NCBI RefSeq assembly: GCF_009371885.1
Contig: NZ_QLZA01000001.1
Location: forward strand, 124,001-188,000
Length of the DNA: 64,000 nt
From: Bifidobacterium tibiigranuli
Lineage (GTDB): Bacteria > Actinomycetota > Actinomycetes > Actinomycetales > Bifidobacteriaceae
Reading direction: 5' to 3'
In this document: in pieces, positions 54,893 through 64,000 of the stretch
Numbering within the stretch: the stretch's first letter is position 1
Layout: the number at the start of each line of letters is the position of its first letter
Notes under the pieces: generated by a model
The model's input: only the letters and a program-made list of their open reading frames with translations
Told to the model about the DNA's origin: nothing
Databases searched by the model: none
Program-made: the position numbers and the translations under genes

Positions 54893-57370
54893 CTACTCGT
54901 TGTCGCCCGCAGTCGCAGCGGTCGCGGTAACCGCGCCCGGCTTCTCGGTCTTGACGCCCGACCACACCCAGTCGGTGTAATCCGGGTGATCGTAGCCCTT
55001 GTCGACGGCGAACTGGAAGGCTTCGTCGCGGAAGGCCTCCAGCTTGTCGATGTCGGCAGCGTACTTGTCGGCGTCGACCATGCGCAGCGCCTCGGCGGTG
55101 AGCTCATAGCGGTCGATGTCGTTGACGCGCACCATGTCGTACGGCGTGGTGGTCGAGCCCTGCTCCTTGTAGCCGTGAACGTTGAAGCTATCGTGGTTCG
55201 GGCGATCGAAGATCAGGCCGCGCACGTCATGCGCATAGGAGTGGTAAGCGAACAGCACAGGCTTGTCAGCGGTGAACAGGTCGGCGAACTCCTCGTCGGA
55301 GAGGGCCTCGTTGTTCTCCTTGGCGGACTGCAGCTTGAGCAGATCCACCACGTTGACGATCTTGTACTTGATGCCGAACTCGTTGAGCTTGTCGGCAGCA
55401 GCCATGATCTCCTGTGCGGGGACGTCGCCTGCGGAAGCAAGGACGATTTGCGCTTCGTCATTGCTCTTGGCGGTCGAAGCCCAATCCCACTCGGCAGCGC
55501 CCTTTTCGAGCTCTGCACGAGCTTCGTCAAGGGACAGCCAGGTTGCGGCTGGCTGCTTGCCGGCGATGATCGCGTTGATCGCGTTGGTCGACTTGTACAC
55601 GCGCTCGCCCACAGCCAGCAGCATGTTGGAATCGACGGGGAAGTAGATGTTCACAACGTGATCGTTGTTGAACGTCTTGTTCAGCAGCACCGAGGTGACG
55701 CCCGGATCCTGATGCGAGAAGCCGTTGTGGTCCTGACGCCAGACGTGCGAGGAGACCAGCAGGTTCATCGAGGAGATCGGCTTGCGCCACGGAATCTCGC
55801 GCACGGTGGCCTCAAGCCACTTCGCATGCTGGTTGAGCATGGAATCGATCACGTGCACGAAGGACTCGTAGGAGCTCCAGATGCCGTGGCGACCGGTGAG
55901 CAGGTAAGCCTCGAGGAAGCCTTCCATCTGATGCTCGGAAAGCTGCTCGGTGACCTGGCCGGTGACAGCCATATGCTCATCGACCTGGCTCGACAGGTAG
56001 CCGGCATCCCACTGCTTGTTGGTCACTTCATAAGCGGCCTGCAGACGGTTCGACGCGGTCTCGTCCGGTCCGAAGATACGGAACGAATCCGGGTTGAGCT
56101 TGATGATGTCACGGGTGTAGGTGCCGAGCTTGCGGGTGGCCTCAAGCTGGCCCCAGCCATGGCCGAACTCCTTGACTTCCTTGACTTCGTAGTCTTCGAG
56201 CCTGGGCAGAACGAGTTCCTTGCGGATGCGTCCGCCGTTGGCGTTCGGGTTCTCGCCGATGCGCAGTTCGCCTTCGGGCATGAACGCAGTGACGTCATCC
56301 TTCAGAGCGCCCTTCTCGTCGAAGAGCTCTTCCGGCTTGTAGGTCTTCAGCCAGTTCTTGAGAACCTCGAAGTGCTCCTCGGTGTCGCGGGCCGAAGCCA
56401 GCGGAACCTGGTGAGCGCGCCAGGAACCCTCGGTCTTCTTGCCGTCGATGAACTTCGGGCAGGTCCAGCCCTTGGGAGTGCGGAAAATGATCATCGGGTA
56501 GAACGGACGAGTCATATCGTCGGTCTGCGCCGTGGCCTTGATGTCGCAGATCTCGTCGAAGATGGACTCGAACAGATCAGCGAAGCGACGGTGGATCGAG
56601 AGATGGTCCTCGTTGTCGAAGCCGGCAACGAACTCGTAGGGCTCGTAGCCCATGCCGTGGAAGAAGTCGTGCAGCTCTTCATCGGAGATGCGCGAGAGGA
56701 TGGTCGGGTTGGCAATCTTGTAACCGTTGAGGTGCAGGATCGGCAGCACGATGCCGTCGGTGCGCGGGTTGACGAGCTTGTTGGACTGCCAGCCGGTGGC
56801 CAGCGGGCCGGTCTCGGCCTCGCCATCACCGACGATGGCAGGCACGAACAGGCTCGGGTTGTTCATCACGGCGCCGTAGGCGTGGCTCAGCGCGTAGCCC
56901 AGCTCGCCACCTTCGTGGATCGAGCCCGGGGTCTCAGGCGCGTAGTGGGAGGGGATGCCACCAGGATAGGAGAACTGGCGGAAGAACTTCTGCAGACCTT
57001 CCTCATCCTTGGTGATATTCGGGAAGTACTCGGTATAGGTGCCGTCGATGTAGGACTGCGCTGTTCCTGCAGGGCCGCCGTGGCCGGGTCCCATGATGAT
57101 CACGGTGTTCTGCTGGTGATCAGCGATGAGGCGGTTGATGTGGCCGATGAGGAAGTTCAGACCCGGGGTGGTTCCCCAGTGACCCACCAGGCGGTGCTTC
57201 ACATCTTCACGAGTGAAGGGCTCCTTCATCAAGGGATTGCTGCGAAGATAAATCTGGCCAATGGACAGATAATTGGCTGCACGCCAATACTTGTCGATGC
57301 CTTCGAGGGCGTCCTCGGAAACTGGAGCGTCAAGCTTCTTCCAAGGGGTGCCAATAACAGGACTCGTCAT
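54893..57370 (-). CDS. xfp: Xylulose-5-phosphate/fructose-6-phosphate phosphoketolase
   Basis: 825 residues from ATG 57370 ([27 protein letters not shown]), the standard bifidobacterial length. The key enzyme of the bifid shunt: splits F6P or X5P with phosphate to acetyl phosphate plus E4P or G3P. The TPP site has [21 protein letters not shown] and [24 protein letters not shown]; other signatures are [37 protein letters not shown] and [16 protein letters not shown]. It is divergent from guaA and upstream of pta and ackA. Confidence 0.99.
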   Translation of the reverse strand: MTSPVIGTPWKKLDAPVSEDALEGIDKYWRAANYLSIGQIYLRSNPLMKEPFTREDVKHRLVGHWGTTPGLNFLIGHINRLIADHQQNTVIIMGPGHGGPAGTAQSYIDGTYTEYFPNITKDEEGLQKFFRQFSYPGGIPSHYAPETPGSIHEGGELGYALSHAYGAVMNNPSLFVPAIVGDGEAETGPLATGWQSNKLVNPRTDGIVLPILHLNGYKIANPTILSRISDEELHDFFHGMGYEPYEFVAGFDNEDHLSIHRRFADLFESIFDEICDIKATAQTDDMTRPFYPMIIFRTPKGWTCPKFIDGKKTEGSWRAHQVPLASARDTEEHFEVLKNWLKTYKPEELFDEKGALKDDVTAFMPEGELRIGENPNANGGRIRKELVLPRLEDYEVKEVKEFGHGWGQLEATRKLGTYTRDIIKLNPDSFRIFGPDETASNRLQAAYEVTNKQWDAGYLSSQVDEHMAVTGQVTEQLSEHQMEGFLEAYLLTGRHGIWSSYESFVHVIDSMLNQHAKWLEATVREIPWRKPISSMNLLVSSHVWRQDHNGFSHQDPGVTSVLLNKTFNNDHVVNIYFPVDSNMLLAVGERVYKSTNAINAIIAGKQPAATWLSLDEARAELEKGAAEWDWASTAKSNDEAQIVLASAGDVPAQEIMAAADKLNEFGIKYKIVNVVDLLKLQSAKENNEALSDEEFADLFTADKPVLFAYHSYAHDVRGLIFDRPNHDSFNVHGYKEQGSTTTPYDMVRVNDIDRYELTAEALRMVDADKYAADIDKLEAFRDEAFQFAVDKGYDHPDYTDWVWSGVKTEKPGAVTATAATAGDNE

Positions 57371-57939
57371 ATGTACTCCTGTACTCCTGCACAATGCTGT
57401 GCGATTGGTTATTGTTTCAGGAAAGGATTCCGCCAAACCTTGCGATTACAGTGGTTTCCAATCCCAATCGAGTCCTATCGTATGTGATGTGGGCGACTTT
57501 TGGACGTTTTTTTGCAGGTATGTTTGAAATTGTTTCCTTTAATTCATCTTTTGTTTATTGCCATCGATTGTTTGTGCATCTCGGGAATCAACAAAGAAAG
57601 TTATAGATTGGCTTTATAGCAACGTTGTGAGCGTTTCGCACGAATTTCCCTGCGTTCGTTTCGCTATTGCTTCATCGTTATGGTCGGCGGCGTGTTGTTT
57701 CGTTTCTGTTAGCTTTCGTTCGCATAGATTGTTGCGATGTTCAGCGTGTCGTGGAGCGACCGGTGCTAGGTTGCCTGTGCTAAGTCGGCGGCAGGGCACA
57801 CGGCACCGCATCGCCGCATCCTCGTGGCTTCATCGCATTGGCATTGTCGTCTCGAAACGCCACAATGGAGCCGTTCCCATATAATGAGGTCGTTCATACA
57901 ACCCGTCTTGACCAATTCATGTATCGATAGGAAGTTTCC
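57371..57939. other. Divergent xfp-guaA intergenic region
   Basis: 569 bp, clearly AT-richer between 57480 and 57720, with no supported coding sequence. It should hold the strong xfp promoter (leftward) and the guaA promoter (rightward). I cannot fix the xfp -10/-35 by eye. A long 5' leader for xfp is possible. No tRNA, hairpin array or riboswitch fold was recognised. Confidence 0.6.
57880..57885 (+). promoter_or_regulatory. Candidate guaA -10 box
   Basis: A consensus TATAAT hexamer lies 54 bp before the guaA ATG. No good -35 at 16-18 bp spacing, so the promoter may depend on an extended -10 or an activator. Confidence 0.45.
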
Positions 57940-59502
57940 ATGGCAACAGGTCCTGTGCTCGTCGTTGATTTCGGTGCCCAGTACGCGCAGCTTATCGCTC
58001 GGCGCGTGCGCGAGGCTCGCGTGTATTCGGAGCTTGTGCCCCATTCGATGCCGGTCGACGAGATGCTGGCCAAGGATCCCAAGGCCATCATCCTTTCCGG
58101 CGGACCGGCCTCGGTCTATGAGCCGGGGGCACCGGGCATCGATGCGAAGATATTCTCCGCAGGCGTTCCCGTGCTCGGCATCTGCTATGGCTTCCAGGTC
58201 ATGGCCCACGAGCTTGGCGGCACGGTTGACAAGGCCGCGCAGGGCGAATACGGCAAAACCGAGGCGAGCATCGATCGCGCTGATGGCGTGCTTGCCGGCT
58301 CTCCGGCCGATCAGAGCACGTGGATGAGCCACGGCGTCGCCGTCGAAAGCGCACCGGAGGGCTTCGAGGTGCTCGCGCATACGCAGGGCGCGCCGGTAGC
58401 CGCGATGCAGGACGCTTCGCGCGGGCTGTACGGCGTGCAGTGGCATCCGGAGGTCAAGCACACGCCGCTGGGGCAGAATCTCATCGAAACTTTCCTGCAT
58501 CGCTGCGCGGGCCTTCCCGACGACTGGGATGCCTCGGGCATCATCGAGGATCAGGTCGCCAAAATCCGCGCCAAGGTGGGCGATGCGCAGGTTATCTGCG
58601 GTCTGTCCGGCGGTGTTGATTCCGCAGTGGCTGCGGCGCTGGTGCACAAGGCTATCGGCGAGCAGCTCACCTGCGTGTTCGTGGATCACGGCCTGCTGCG
58701 CAAGGGCGAGGTCGAGCAGGTCAAGCATGACTTCGTCGCCGCGACCGGCATCAAGCTCATCGCCGTCGATGCCGCCGACGATTTCCTTGAGGCGCTCAAA
58801 GGCGCGAAGGAACCCGAGCGCAAGCGCAAGATCATCGGCGAGAAGTTCATCCGCACCTTCGAGAAGGCGCAGGCCCAGGTCATCGAAGAGGCCGGCGCGC
58901 AGGGCAAAGAGGTCAAGTTCCTCGTGCAGGGGACGCTGTATCCGGACGTCGTGGAGTCCGGCGGCGGCGACGGCGCGGCGAACATCAAATCGCACCATAA
59001 TGTTGGCGGCCTGCCCAAGGACATCACCTTCGAATTGATCGAGCCGCTGCGCACTCTGTTCAAGGACGAGGTGCGGGCCATCGGCACCGAGCTGGGCCTG
59101 CCCGATGAGATCGTGTGGCGCCAGCCGTTCCCCGGCCCCGGCTTGGGCATCCGCATCATCGGCGAAATCACCAAGGAACGGCTCGAGCTGCTGCGCGAGG
59201 CCGACGCCATCGCTCGCGAAGAGCTTTCCAAGGCCGGTCTCGACCGCGACATCTGGCAGTGCCCGGTCGTGCTGCTCGCCGATGTGCATTCGGTCGGCGT
59301 CCAAGGCGACGAGCGCACCTATGGCTCGCCCATCGTCCTGCGCCCGGTCAGCTCCGAAGATGCGATGACGGCCGACTGGTCGCGCGTCCCGTACGATGTG
59401 CTGGCCACGATCTCCACGCGCATCACCAACGAATGCCCCGGCATCAACCGCGTGGCGCTCGACTGCACCTCCAAGCCGCCGGCCACCATTGAGTGGGAGT
59501 GA
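57940..59502 (+). CDS. guaA: GMP synthase (glutamine-hydrolysing)
   Basis: 520 residues, ATG 57940 with SD AGGAAG. Converts XMP to GMP. The class I glutamine amidotransferase domain has the nucleophile in [17 protein letters not shown] and the histidine/glutamate in [13 protein letters not shown]; the ATP-PPase has [20 protein letters not shown]; the C-terminal dimerisation domain ends in [17 protein letters not shown], the universal GuaA terminus. Length is normal. Convergent with the NarL-type regulator. Confidence 0.98.
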   Translation: MATGPVLVVDFGAQYAQLIARRVREARVYSELVPHSMPVDEMLAKDPKAIILSGGPASVYEPGAPGIDAKIFSAGVPVLGICYGFQVMAHELGGTVDKAAQGEYGKTEASIDRADGVLAGSPADQSTWMSHGVAVESAPEGFEVLAHTQGAPVAAMQDASRGLYGVQWHPEVKHTPLGQNLIETFLHRCAGLPDDWDASGIIEDQVAKIRAKVGDAQVICGLSGGVDSAVAAALVHKAIGEQLTCVFVDHGLLRKGEVEQVKHDFVAATGIKLIAVDAADDFLEALKGAKEPERKRKIIGEKFIRTFEKAQAQVIEEAGAQGKEVKFLVQGTLYPDVVESGGGDGAANIKSHHNVGGLPKDITFELIEPLRTLFKDEVRAIGTELGLPDEIVWRQPFPGPGLGIRIIGEITKERLELLREADAIAREELSKAGLDRDIWQCPVVLLADVHSVGVQGDERTYGSPIVLRPVSSEDAMTADWSRVPYDVLATISTRITNECPGINRVALDCTSKPPATIEWE

Positions 59503-59553
59503 GCGCCTAGGCGCACTGTCGCTGTGCTGGATGTCGCTAGTCGCGGCAAGCTG

Positions 59554-60192
59554 TCAGCGGCGTTGCACGTCAATCCATGCCACGGCCAGCTGGGTGCGGT
59601 TGGCCATGCCAAGCTTGTCGAGGATGCCGCTGATGCGGTTGCGCACCGTGCCTTCGCTGAGGAACAGCTGATGGGCAATATCGCGGTTGTCCAAACCCTG
59701 CGAAACCAGCTCGGCGATGTCTCGTTCCCGCTCGCTGAGCGCATCAGAGAGCCGCTGTTGGCCGGATTCCGCTTCGTTGCCGGGGAGCTGCAGCGTATCC
59801 AGCACTTGCGAGCCCAGCACAACCTGACCGGCCATGACCGCCAGTATCGCCGGGGCCACCGATTTCACGTCCTGCTTGATGAGATAGCCTTTCGCGCCCA
59901 AGGAAAGCGCCTGTGCGATGTAGCTTTTGTCGGCAAAGGTCGTGAGAAACAGAATACGGGCTGCTTTGTCCCGCTGCAGAATGCGCCGGGCCGCCTCCAA
60001 GCCGTCGGTGCCGGGCATCTGGATATCGAGCAGCAGCACATCGGGGCGGTTCGCCGGGTCCTGTTCGTAAAGGCGCACGGCGTCATCGCCGTTGTCGGCG
60101 GTCCAGAGCACTTCAGCGGTGCCGCTCGCCGTTACGATGGTGTACAGCGATGAGCAGACAATGGGGTCGTCGTCGACGATGGCTGTTTTCAT
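59554..60192 (-). CDS. NarL/LuxR-type response regulator
   Basis: 212 residues, ATG 60192. Receiver domain MKTAIVDDDPIVCSSL with phospho-acceptor in VLLLDIQMPGTDGLEA and Lys in GYLIKQDVKS. The LuxR-type HTH is LSERERDIAELVSQGLDNRDIAHQLFLSEGTVRNRISGILDKLGMANRTQLAVAW. Paired with the kinase gene 50 bp upstream; divergent ABC exporter genes beyond the kinase are its likely target. Confidence 0.94.
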   Translation of the reverse strand: MKTAIVDDDPIVCSSLYTIVTASGTAEVLWTADNGDDAVRLYEQDPANRPDVLLLDIQMPGTDGLEAARRILQRDKAARILFLTTFADKSYIAQALSLGAKGYLIKQDVKSVAPAILAVMAGQVVLGSQVLDTLQLPGNEAESGQQRLSDALSERERDIAELVSQGLDNRDIAHQLFLSEGTVRNRISGILDKLGMANRTQLAVAWIDVQRR

Positions 60193-60242
60193 GATGATGC
60201 ATCCTTTGGCGTGATTAGCGTGCTGTGATTATCGTATTGCTC

Positions 60243-61763
60243 TTACTGCGTTGTGACTGCTGTGGGGGCCGCTAGCGTGGAGATCGCTGCGCTTGCGCGA
60301 TTCGCAACTCCGTGTTGTATATCGTTGTCAGTTCCTGCGTGGCCGCTACTGTCTGCATCGCCCATGCCTGCGGTTGCGCCGCTACGTTCGTGCTTGGTCC
60401 ACGGCGCCTTGGGAATCGAGACGAAAACCCGCCAGCCAGTGCCGTAATGGCCGCACAACGAGGTGCCGCCAAGCGTGCGCACCCGCGTCTCGATATCGGC
60501 CAGCCCCATGCCGCGCGCATTGCCGGAAATGCCGTCGCCGCTTGGCTGCAGGCTGGAATGGTCGCCGGCGCTGCCGATGCCGCTGGTGCCGATGTCACTG
60601 GCGTCGCCGATACCGCTGGTGCGACTGATGCCACCGATGTCAGCGGAGGATGCAGCCGAAGCGCCTGCACCGCGTCCGGTCTCACCTGAATCGAATACCA
60701 CCAGCTGCCATAGCGCTGGGTAATCCCGCAGCGTCACCGTGGCTGTGCGGGCTGCGCTGTGCCGCACCACATTGGTCAGGGCCTCGCGAATCACGCTGAT
60801 CAGGCAGCGGGCCACCGGCGCGGGGACCTGTGCGATGCCGTTGTCCACGGTAACAGCGAAGCCGGGAGAGACTTCGTCGAAGGAGCGGATGGTCTCGTCG
60901 AGCTGCCTGCCGAAATCGGTTCCATGGTCATCAAGGTCGTGGACTGATTTGCGAATCATCGTCATCGCCTCGTCAAGTGTCGTGCAGATTGCAGCGAGAT
61001 GCTGCGCGGACTCAGCATCGCCCCGGGCTTCGGCCACGACCGTGGACGCCTGCGCCTGCATGATGCCACGCGTGAGCAGATGACCGACATTGTCATGGAT
61101 TTCGCGGGCTATGCGCGTGCGTTCATCCAAGGTGGCGGCACGCACCGATCGGCCGCGTTCCTGCTCGCTGTCGGCCATGGTTATGCGCCAGCGACGCCGC
61201 ATGGCGCGGAATCGGTCTTTTTCGTCTCGGACCACGGACTCCATCATGGCGTTGCGCAGCCCCAGTGCACCTGCTGCGAAGCCTAGAATCGCTAGGGCGA
61301 TCATGCTGACGGCATGCATCCGATCCATGTCGGAAACGAACAGCAGCGAGCAGGCCAGCGGCACAGTCCATAGCCAACGCTGGGCCTTGCACAGCCGCGT
61401 GAACAGGGGCGTGCGAGCCACGGATATGGAGGACTGGCCAGGCGAACGCGCCGCATCGTAGGCGATGATGGGGATGAATAGGGTGAAATGCGGGATGGCG
61501 ATTGCCAACGCTGAGAAAACCGCAGCGGGCAGTCCTGAGCGCGACGGGCGCACCAGCAGCAGCCACTGCGCCAATGCGGAGCAGGAAATCGCGAGCAGGG
61601 CACCGACAAGTCGAGAAACGGGAATGTCATTGGTGACCGGTAGGAATGCGGCGAGCAGGCACACCGCCACAAGCGCTGCCTTGCAGGCAATCTCATGCGT
61701 TTTGTGTCCGCTTTCCACACTCTGAGCGTAGCAGCTTAAGCGGCGCAGCGGAAAGGGATGCAA
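60243..61763 (-). CDS. NarL-system sensor histidine kinase (HisKA_3) with low-complexity insert
   Basis: 506 residues, ATG 61763; an internal GTG (VESGHKTHEI) is possible. About five to six helices in the first ~190 residues, no large extracytoplasmic sensor. The phosphorylated His is in LDERTRIAREIHDNVGHLLTRG, the N-box in VIREALTNVVRHSAARTATV, and the final G-box in GMGLADIETRVRTLGG. Between LVVFDSGETGRG and GMGLADIE, ~55 residues of Gly/Ser/Ala/Ile repeats (SGIGDASDIGTSGIG) interrupt the ATPase domain. The C-terminus after VFVSIPKAPW is also Ala/Ser/Thr-rich. Confidence 0.9.
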   Translation of the reverse strand: MHPFPLRRLSCYAQSVESGHKTHEIACKAALVAVCLLAAFLPVTNDIPVSRLVGALLAISCSALAQWLLLVRPSRSGLPAAVFSALAIAIPHFTLFIPIIAYDAARSPGQSSISVARTPLFTRLCKAQRWLWTVPLACSLLFVSDMDRMHAVSMIALAILGFAAGALGLRNAMMESVVRDEKDRFRAMRRRWRITMADSEQERGRSVRAATLDERTRIAREIHDNVGHLLTRGIMQAQASTVVAEARGDAESAQHLAAICTTLDEAMTMIRKSVHDLDDHGTDFGRQLDETIRSFDEVSPGFAVTVDNGIAQVPAPVARCLISVIREALTNVVRHSAARTATVTLRDYPALWQLVVFDSGETGRGAGASAASSADIGGISRTSGIGDASDIGTSGIGSAGDHSSLQPSGDGISGNARGMGLADIETRVRTLGGTSLCGHYGTGWRVFVSIPKAPWTKHERSGATAGMGDADSSGHAGTDNDIQHGVANRASAAISTLAAPTAVTTQ

Positions 61764-61947
61764 CTGGCCGAGTCACGCAAAAAGCCATGAAGAAAGCCAT
61801 GGAAAAGCCATGGCAATGCGCCCATGACGACAGTCGTGACAAATGTCATCGTCATGGGATGGTTTCGTGACGACACTCATCATGCCCGGTCTCGTGCCGT
61901 AGGGGAATATGGAGTCATCAGGCACATATCATCGGGAAAGGAACGTC

Positions 61948-62931
61948 ATGGGTAACACTGTGAACCTCATGGATGGCACTGCTGCCGAGTCCGCCTCGTC
62001 GGCGGTGCTCGTGAACGGGCTGGTCAAGCGCTATGGCGATATGGTCGCGTTGGACTACCTCGATCTTGACGTGCACGAGGGCGAGATCTTCGGCCTGCTC
62101 GGGCCGAATGGGTCGGGCAAATCCACCGCGATCAACTGCATTCTGGCGCTGCTCACCTACGATGCGGGGTCGGTGCGCGTGCTTGGCGATGCGATGACGC
62201 CGACCTCGTACGCGCTCAAGCGCCGCATTGGCGTCGTGCCGCAGAATGTGGCGGTGTTCAACGAACTGAGCGTTGAGCAGAACATCGACTACTTTTGCTC
62301 GCTGTATGTCAAGGAGAAGCCTCGCCGCAAGGCGCTCGTCGAAGAGGCGCTGGACTTCGTGGGGCTACGCGAATTCCGCCGATTCCGCCCAGGCAAACTC
62401 TCCGGAGGGTTGCTGCGGCGGCTAAACATCGCCTGCGGCATCGCGCACCAGCCCGATCTGATCATCTTCGACGAGCCGACCGTCGCCGTCGACCCGCAGA
62501 GCCGCAATGCGATTCTCGAAGGCATCCAACGGCTTAACGCCGCTGGCACCACGGTGATCTACACCAGCCACTACATGGAGGAGGTCGAGCAGATATGCGA
62601 CCGCATTCTCATCATGGACCACGGCAGGCAGATCGCGCTGGGAACCGCGCAGGAGCTCAAAGACATGATTTCGATCGGCGAGCAAATCAGCGTGGGAACC
62701 CTCGATCTTAGCGAACGGGCGCTGGGCGATGTGCGCCAGCTGGCTGCCGTCATCGACGCGCATTACGACGGCAAGGAACTCGTGGTCCGCTGCGGCAGAG
62801 GCGAGCACAATCTCATCGATGTGCTGGGACTGCTCGAGCGCGAACATGCCACCATCGGCCATATCGCCTCACGGGCTCCGACACTCAACGACGTCTTTCT
62901 CGAAATAACCGGCAAAGGCCTGAGGGATTAG
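61948..62931 (+). CDS. ABC-2 type exporter ATPase
   Basis: 327 residues from ATG 61948 (SD AAAGGAAC). VLVNGLVKRYGDMVALDYLDLDV, Walker A GLLGPNGSGKST, Q-loop GVVPQNVAVFNELS, Walker B LIIFDEPTVAVDPQSR, H-loop TVIYTSHYMEEVEQICDR. The signature reads KLSGGLLRRLNIACGIAH: the Gln of LSGGQ is Leu, common in DrrA/CcmA-type exporters. Four-gene context (kinase, regulator, ATPase, permease) suggests an inducible drug, peptide or lipid exporter. Confidence 0.93.
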   Translation: MGNTVNLMDGTAAESASSAVLVNGLVKRYGDMVALDYLDLDVHEGEIFGLLGPNGSGKSTAINCILALLTYDAGSVRVLGDAMTPTSYALKRRIGVVPQNVAVFNELSVEQNIDYFCSLYVKEKPRRKALVEEALDFVGLREFRRFRPGKLSGGLLRRLNIACGIAHQPDLIIFDEPTVAVDPQSRNAILEGIQRLNAAGTTVIYTSHYMEEVEQICDRILIMDHGRQIALGTAQELKDMISIGEQISVGTLDLSERALGDVRQLAAVIDAHYDGKELVVRCGRGEHNLIDVLGLLEREHATIGHIASRAPTLNDVFLEITGKGLRD

Positions 62932-62939
62932 GAGGAGCC

Positions 62940-64000
62940 ATGTGGACGACATTCCTGGTGCAGATCAAAACGCTGGCGCGACAGCGCGGCACCATCTTCT
63001 GGGTGATGGTCTTCCCGATACTGCTGGCCGGGCTTCTCTACGGCATGTTCAGTTCGCTGGACAAGGCCTACGTCACCGAGACTCAGTCAGTCGCCGTGGT
63101 GCAGGATTCGGCATGGAACACGAATGAGCAGGCGGATGCGCTCGTCGACGCTCTGGCCCGCGGCGGGAAGAACACCGCGCTTATCGCCAGACATGATGTG
63201 GAGAGCACCGCGCAGGCGATCGACTTGGTGAACTCCGGCGAGGCTATAGGCTATCTGAGCATCGACAGCGCAGGTGAATTCTCGCTGGCGATTTCGGATA
63301 ATGCGGCCAACACAAGCGATTACGCCCGCGAGCTGACGATCAGCGTGCTGAACAATGCGATAACGCGCGCCAACGAGTCGCGCTCGCTGAGCTCTTCGAT
63401 TGGCGAAAGCCGCCCACAGGCTTTTACCAACCCCAAAGTCATCGCCAGTATCGCGTCGAACGACGCATTCACGCGCGAGACGACGCTGACCCACACCAAG
63501 CCGGACCCTGCAGCGCGGTACTATTACGCTCTGCTGGGCATGGCATGCCTCATGTCGATGTCGCTCGCCATCACATCCATCGCGAGCTCCCAAGCCAATC
63601 TTTCGCCGCTCGGAGCCCGCCGGGCGCTCGCCCCGCTGCCCAAGCACAGGCTTGTGCTCTCAGCGTTCCTCGCAGCATGGCTTATGGCGTTCGCATGCAT
63701 GTCAATCGCTTTCTTCGTCATCAGAGTCCCGTTCGGCGTGCGCGTGGGAGGGCGCGAAACTGCGGCATTCGCAGGCCTTGCCGTCGCCACATTCATGTCG
63801 TCGGCGCTTGGCTCCATGTTCGGCGCCATTCCGCGCATACCGTTAGGACAGAAGCTGAGCATCTGCAGCGCCTTCAGCTCCATAGCCGCCCTGTTCGCCG
63901 GGCTGTACGGGGAGCCGGCCATGAAGCTGGGCGACTTCGTGCAGCGCGAGGCGCCTGTGCTTTCCGGCCTCAACCCGGCGAGGCAGGTCTCCCTGCTGTT
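62940..64000 (+). CDS. ABC-2 type exporter permease, 3' end beyond window
   Basis: 353 codons lie in the window with no stop. ATG 62940 is 8 bp after the ATPase stop with SD GGAGGAG. It begins MWTTFLVQIKTLARQRGTIF and continues VMVFPILLAGLLYGMFSS, one helix followed by a ~170-residue extracytoplasmic portion (SVAVVQDSAWNTNEQADALVDAL...). More helices follow from about residue 195 (YYYALLGMACLMSMSLAITSI), a cytoplasmic turn with GARRALAPLPKHRLVLSAFLAAW and later segments. This is the ABC2_membrane_3/YhgE-like layout: partner of the ATPase. Confidence 0.88.
   Translation, partial: MWTTFLVQIKTLARQRGTIFWVMVFPILLAGLLYGMFSSLDKAYVTETQSVAVVQDSAWNTNEQADALVDALARGGKNTALIARHDVESTAQAIDLVNSGEAIGYLSIDSAGEFSLAISDNAANTSDYARELTISVLNNAITRANESRSLSSSIGESRPQAFTNPKVIASIASNDAFTRETTLTHTKPDPAARYYYALLGMACLMSMSLAITSIASSQANLSPLGARRALAPLPKHRLVLSAFLAAWLMAFACMSIAFFVIRVPFGVRVGGRETAAFAGLAVATFMSSALGSMFGAIPRIPLGQKLSICSAFSSIAALFAGLYGEPAMKLGDFVQREAPVLSGLNPARQVSLL

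Noticed and set aside
54986-57487. An 833-codon plus-strand open frame antisense to xfp.
   Set aside because: xfp is certain from full-length motifs; the antisense frame arises from high GC at codon position 3 and has no domain.
57636-57652. TTGTGAGCGTTTCGCAC near the middle of the xfp-guaA spacer as a LacI-type operator.
   Set aside because: Arms do not pair well (GTGAGCG against CGCAC) and the spacing differs from the pyk palindrome.

Overview
The window is chromosomal DNA of a high-GC Gram-positive bacterium, almost certainly a Bifidobacterium. The strongest evidence is a xylulose-5-phosphate/fructose-6-phosphate phosphoketolase gene (54893-57370, -) followed by phosphate acetyltransferase and acetate kinase, which is the core of the bifid shunt. 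WhiB proteins, a CarD-type regulator, an ANTAR response regulator, two LytR-CpsA-Psr proteins and a DUF5719 protein support an actinobacterium. I see no phage, insertion sequence, CRISPR array or rRNA. Two tRNA genes are present.

Layout. 0-13 kb is a cell-envelope and regulation block: the 5' end of a WhiB1-like gene, a two-domain FtsK/EccC-like ATPase, two LCP proteins, a WhiB2-like regulator, a large membrane glycosyltransferase overlapping a DUF5719 gene, a zincin-fold protein without its metal motif, a HAD phosphatase and a ComF-like phosphoribosyltransferase. 13-20 kb holds an SOS-boxed UmuD-like protease gene, an OmpR-type two-component system, glgB, carD, an orphan ZnuA-like lipoprotein gene and folD. 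21-34.5 kb is the conserved actinobacterial housekeeping run rpsA, coaE, uvrB (second SOS box), terC, pyk, tRNA, ANTAR regulator, polA, then a Nif3-Nudix fusion. 34.7-41.4 kb has glgX, membrane proteins, tRNA-Pro, a hydrolase and a VOC-family gene behind a pair of palindromic operators.

41.6-49.5 kb is the most distinctive part: a one-direction cassette of a TauE/SafE exporter, a PucR-type regulator, a class III aminotransferase, an iron-type alcohol dehydrogenase and a complete taurine-type ABC importer. Read together it predicts uptake of taurine (or a related aminosulfonate), transfer of its amino group to 2-oxoglutarate or pyruvate, NADH-dependent reduction of sulfoacetaldehyde to isethionate, and export of the sulfonate. 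That would supply nitrogen and an electron sink. A taurine aminotransferase plus Fe-dependent reductase pair has been characterised in Bifidobacterium kashiwanohense (from memory), so the chemistry is not new; the exporter, regulator and importer in one unit deserve attention.

49.7-64 kb returns to core metabolism: aroA, an array of hairpin repeats, ackA, pta, xfp and guaA, then a NarL-type two-component system divergent from an ABC-2 type exporter whose permease gene runs off the window end. Most genes have a purine-rich Shine-Dalgarno (SD) site. Exceptions (rpsA, glgX, aroA) are noted. A recurring oddity is in-frame low-complexity DNA of 30-33-nt period inserted in unrelated proteins.
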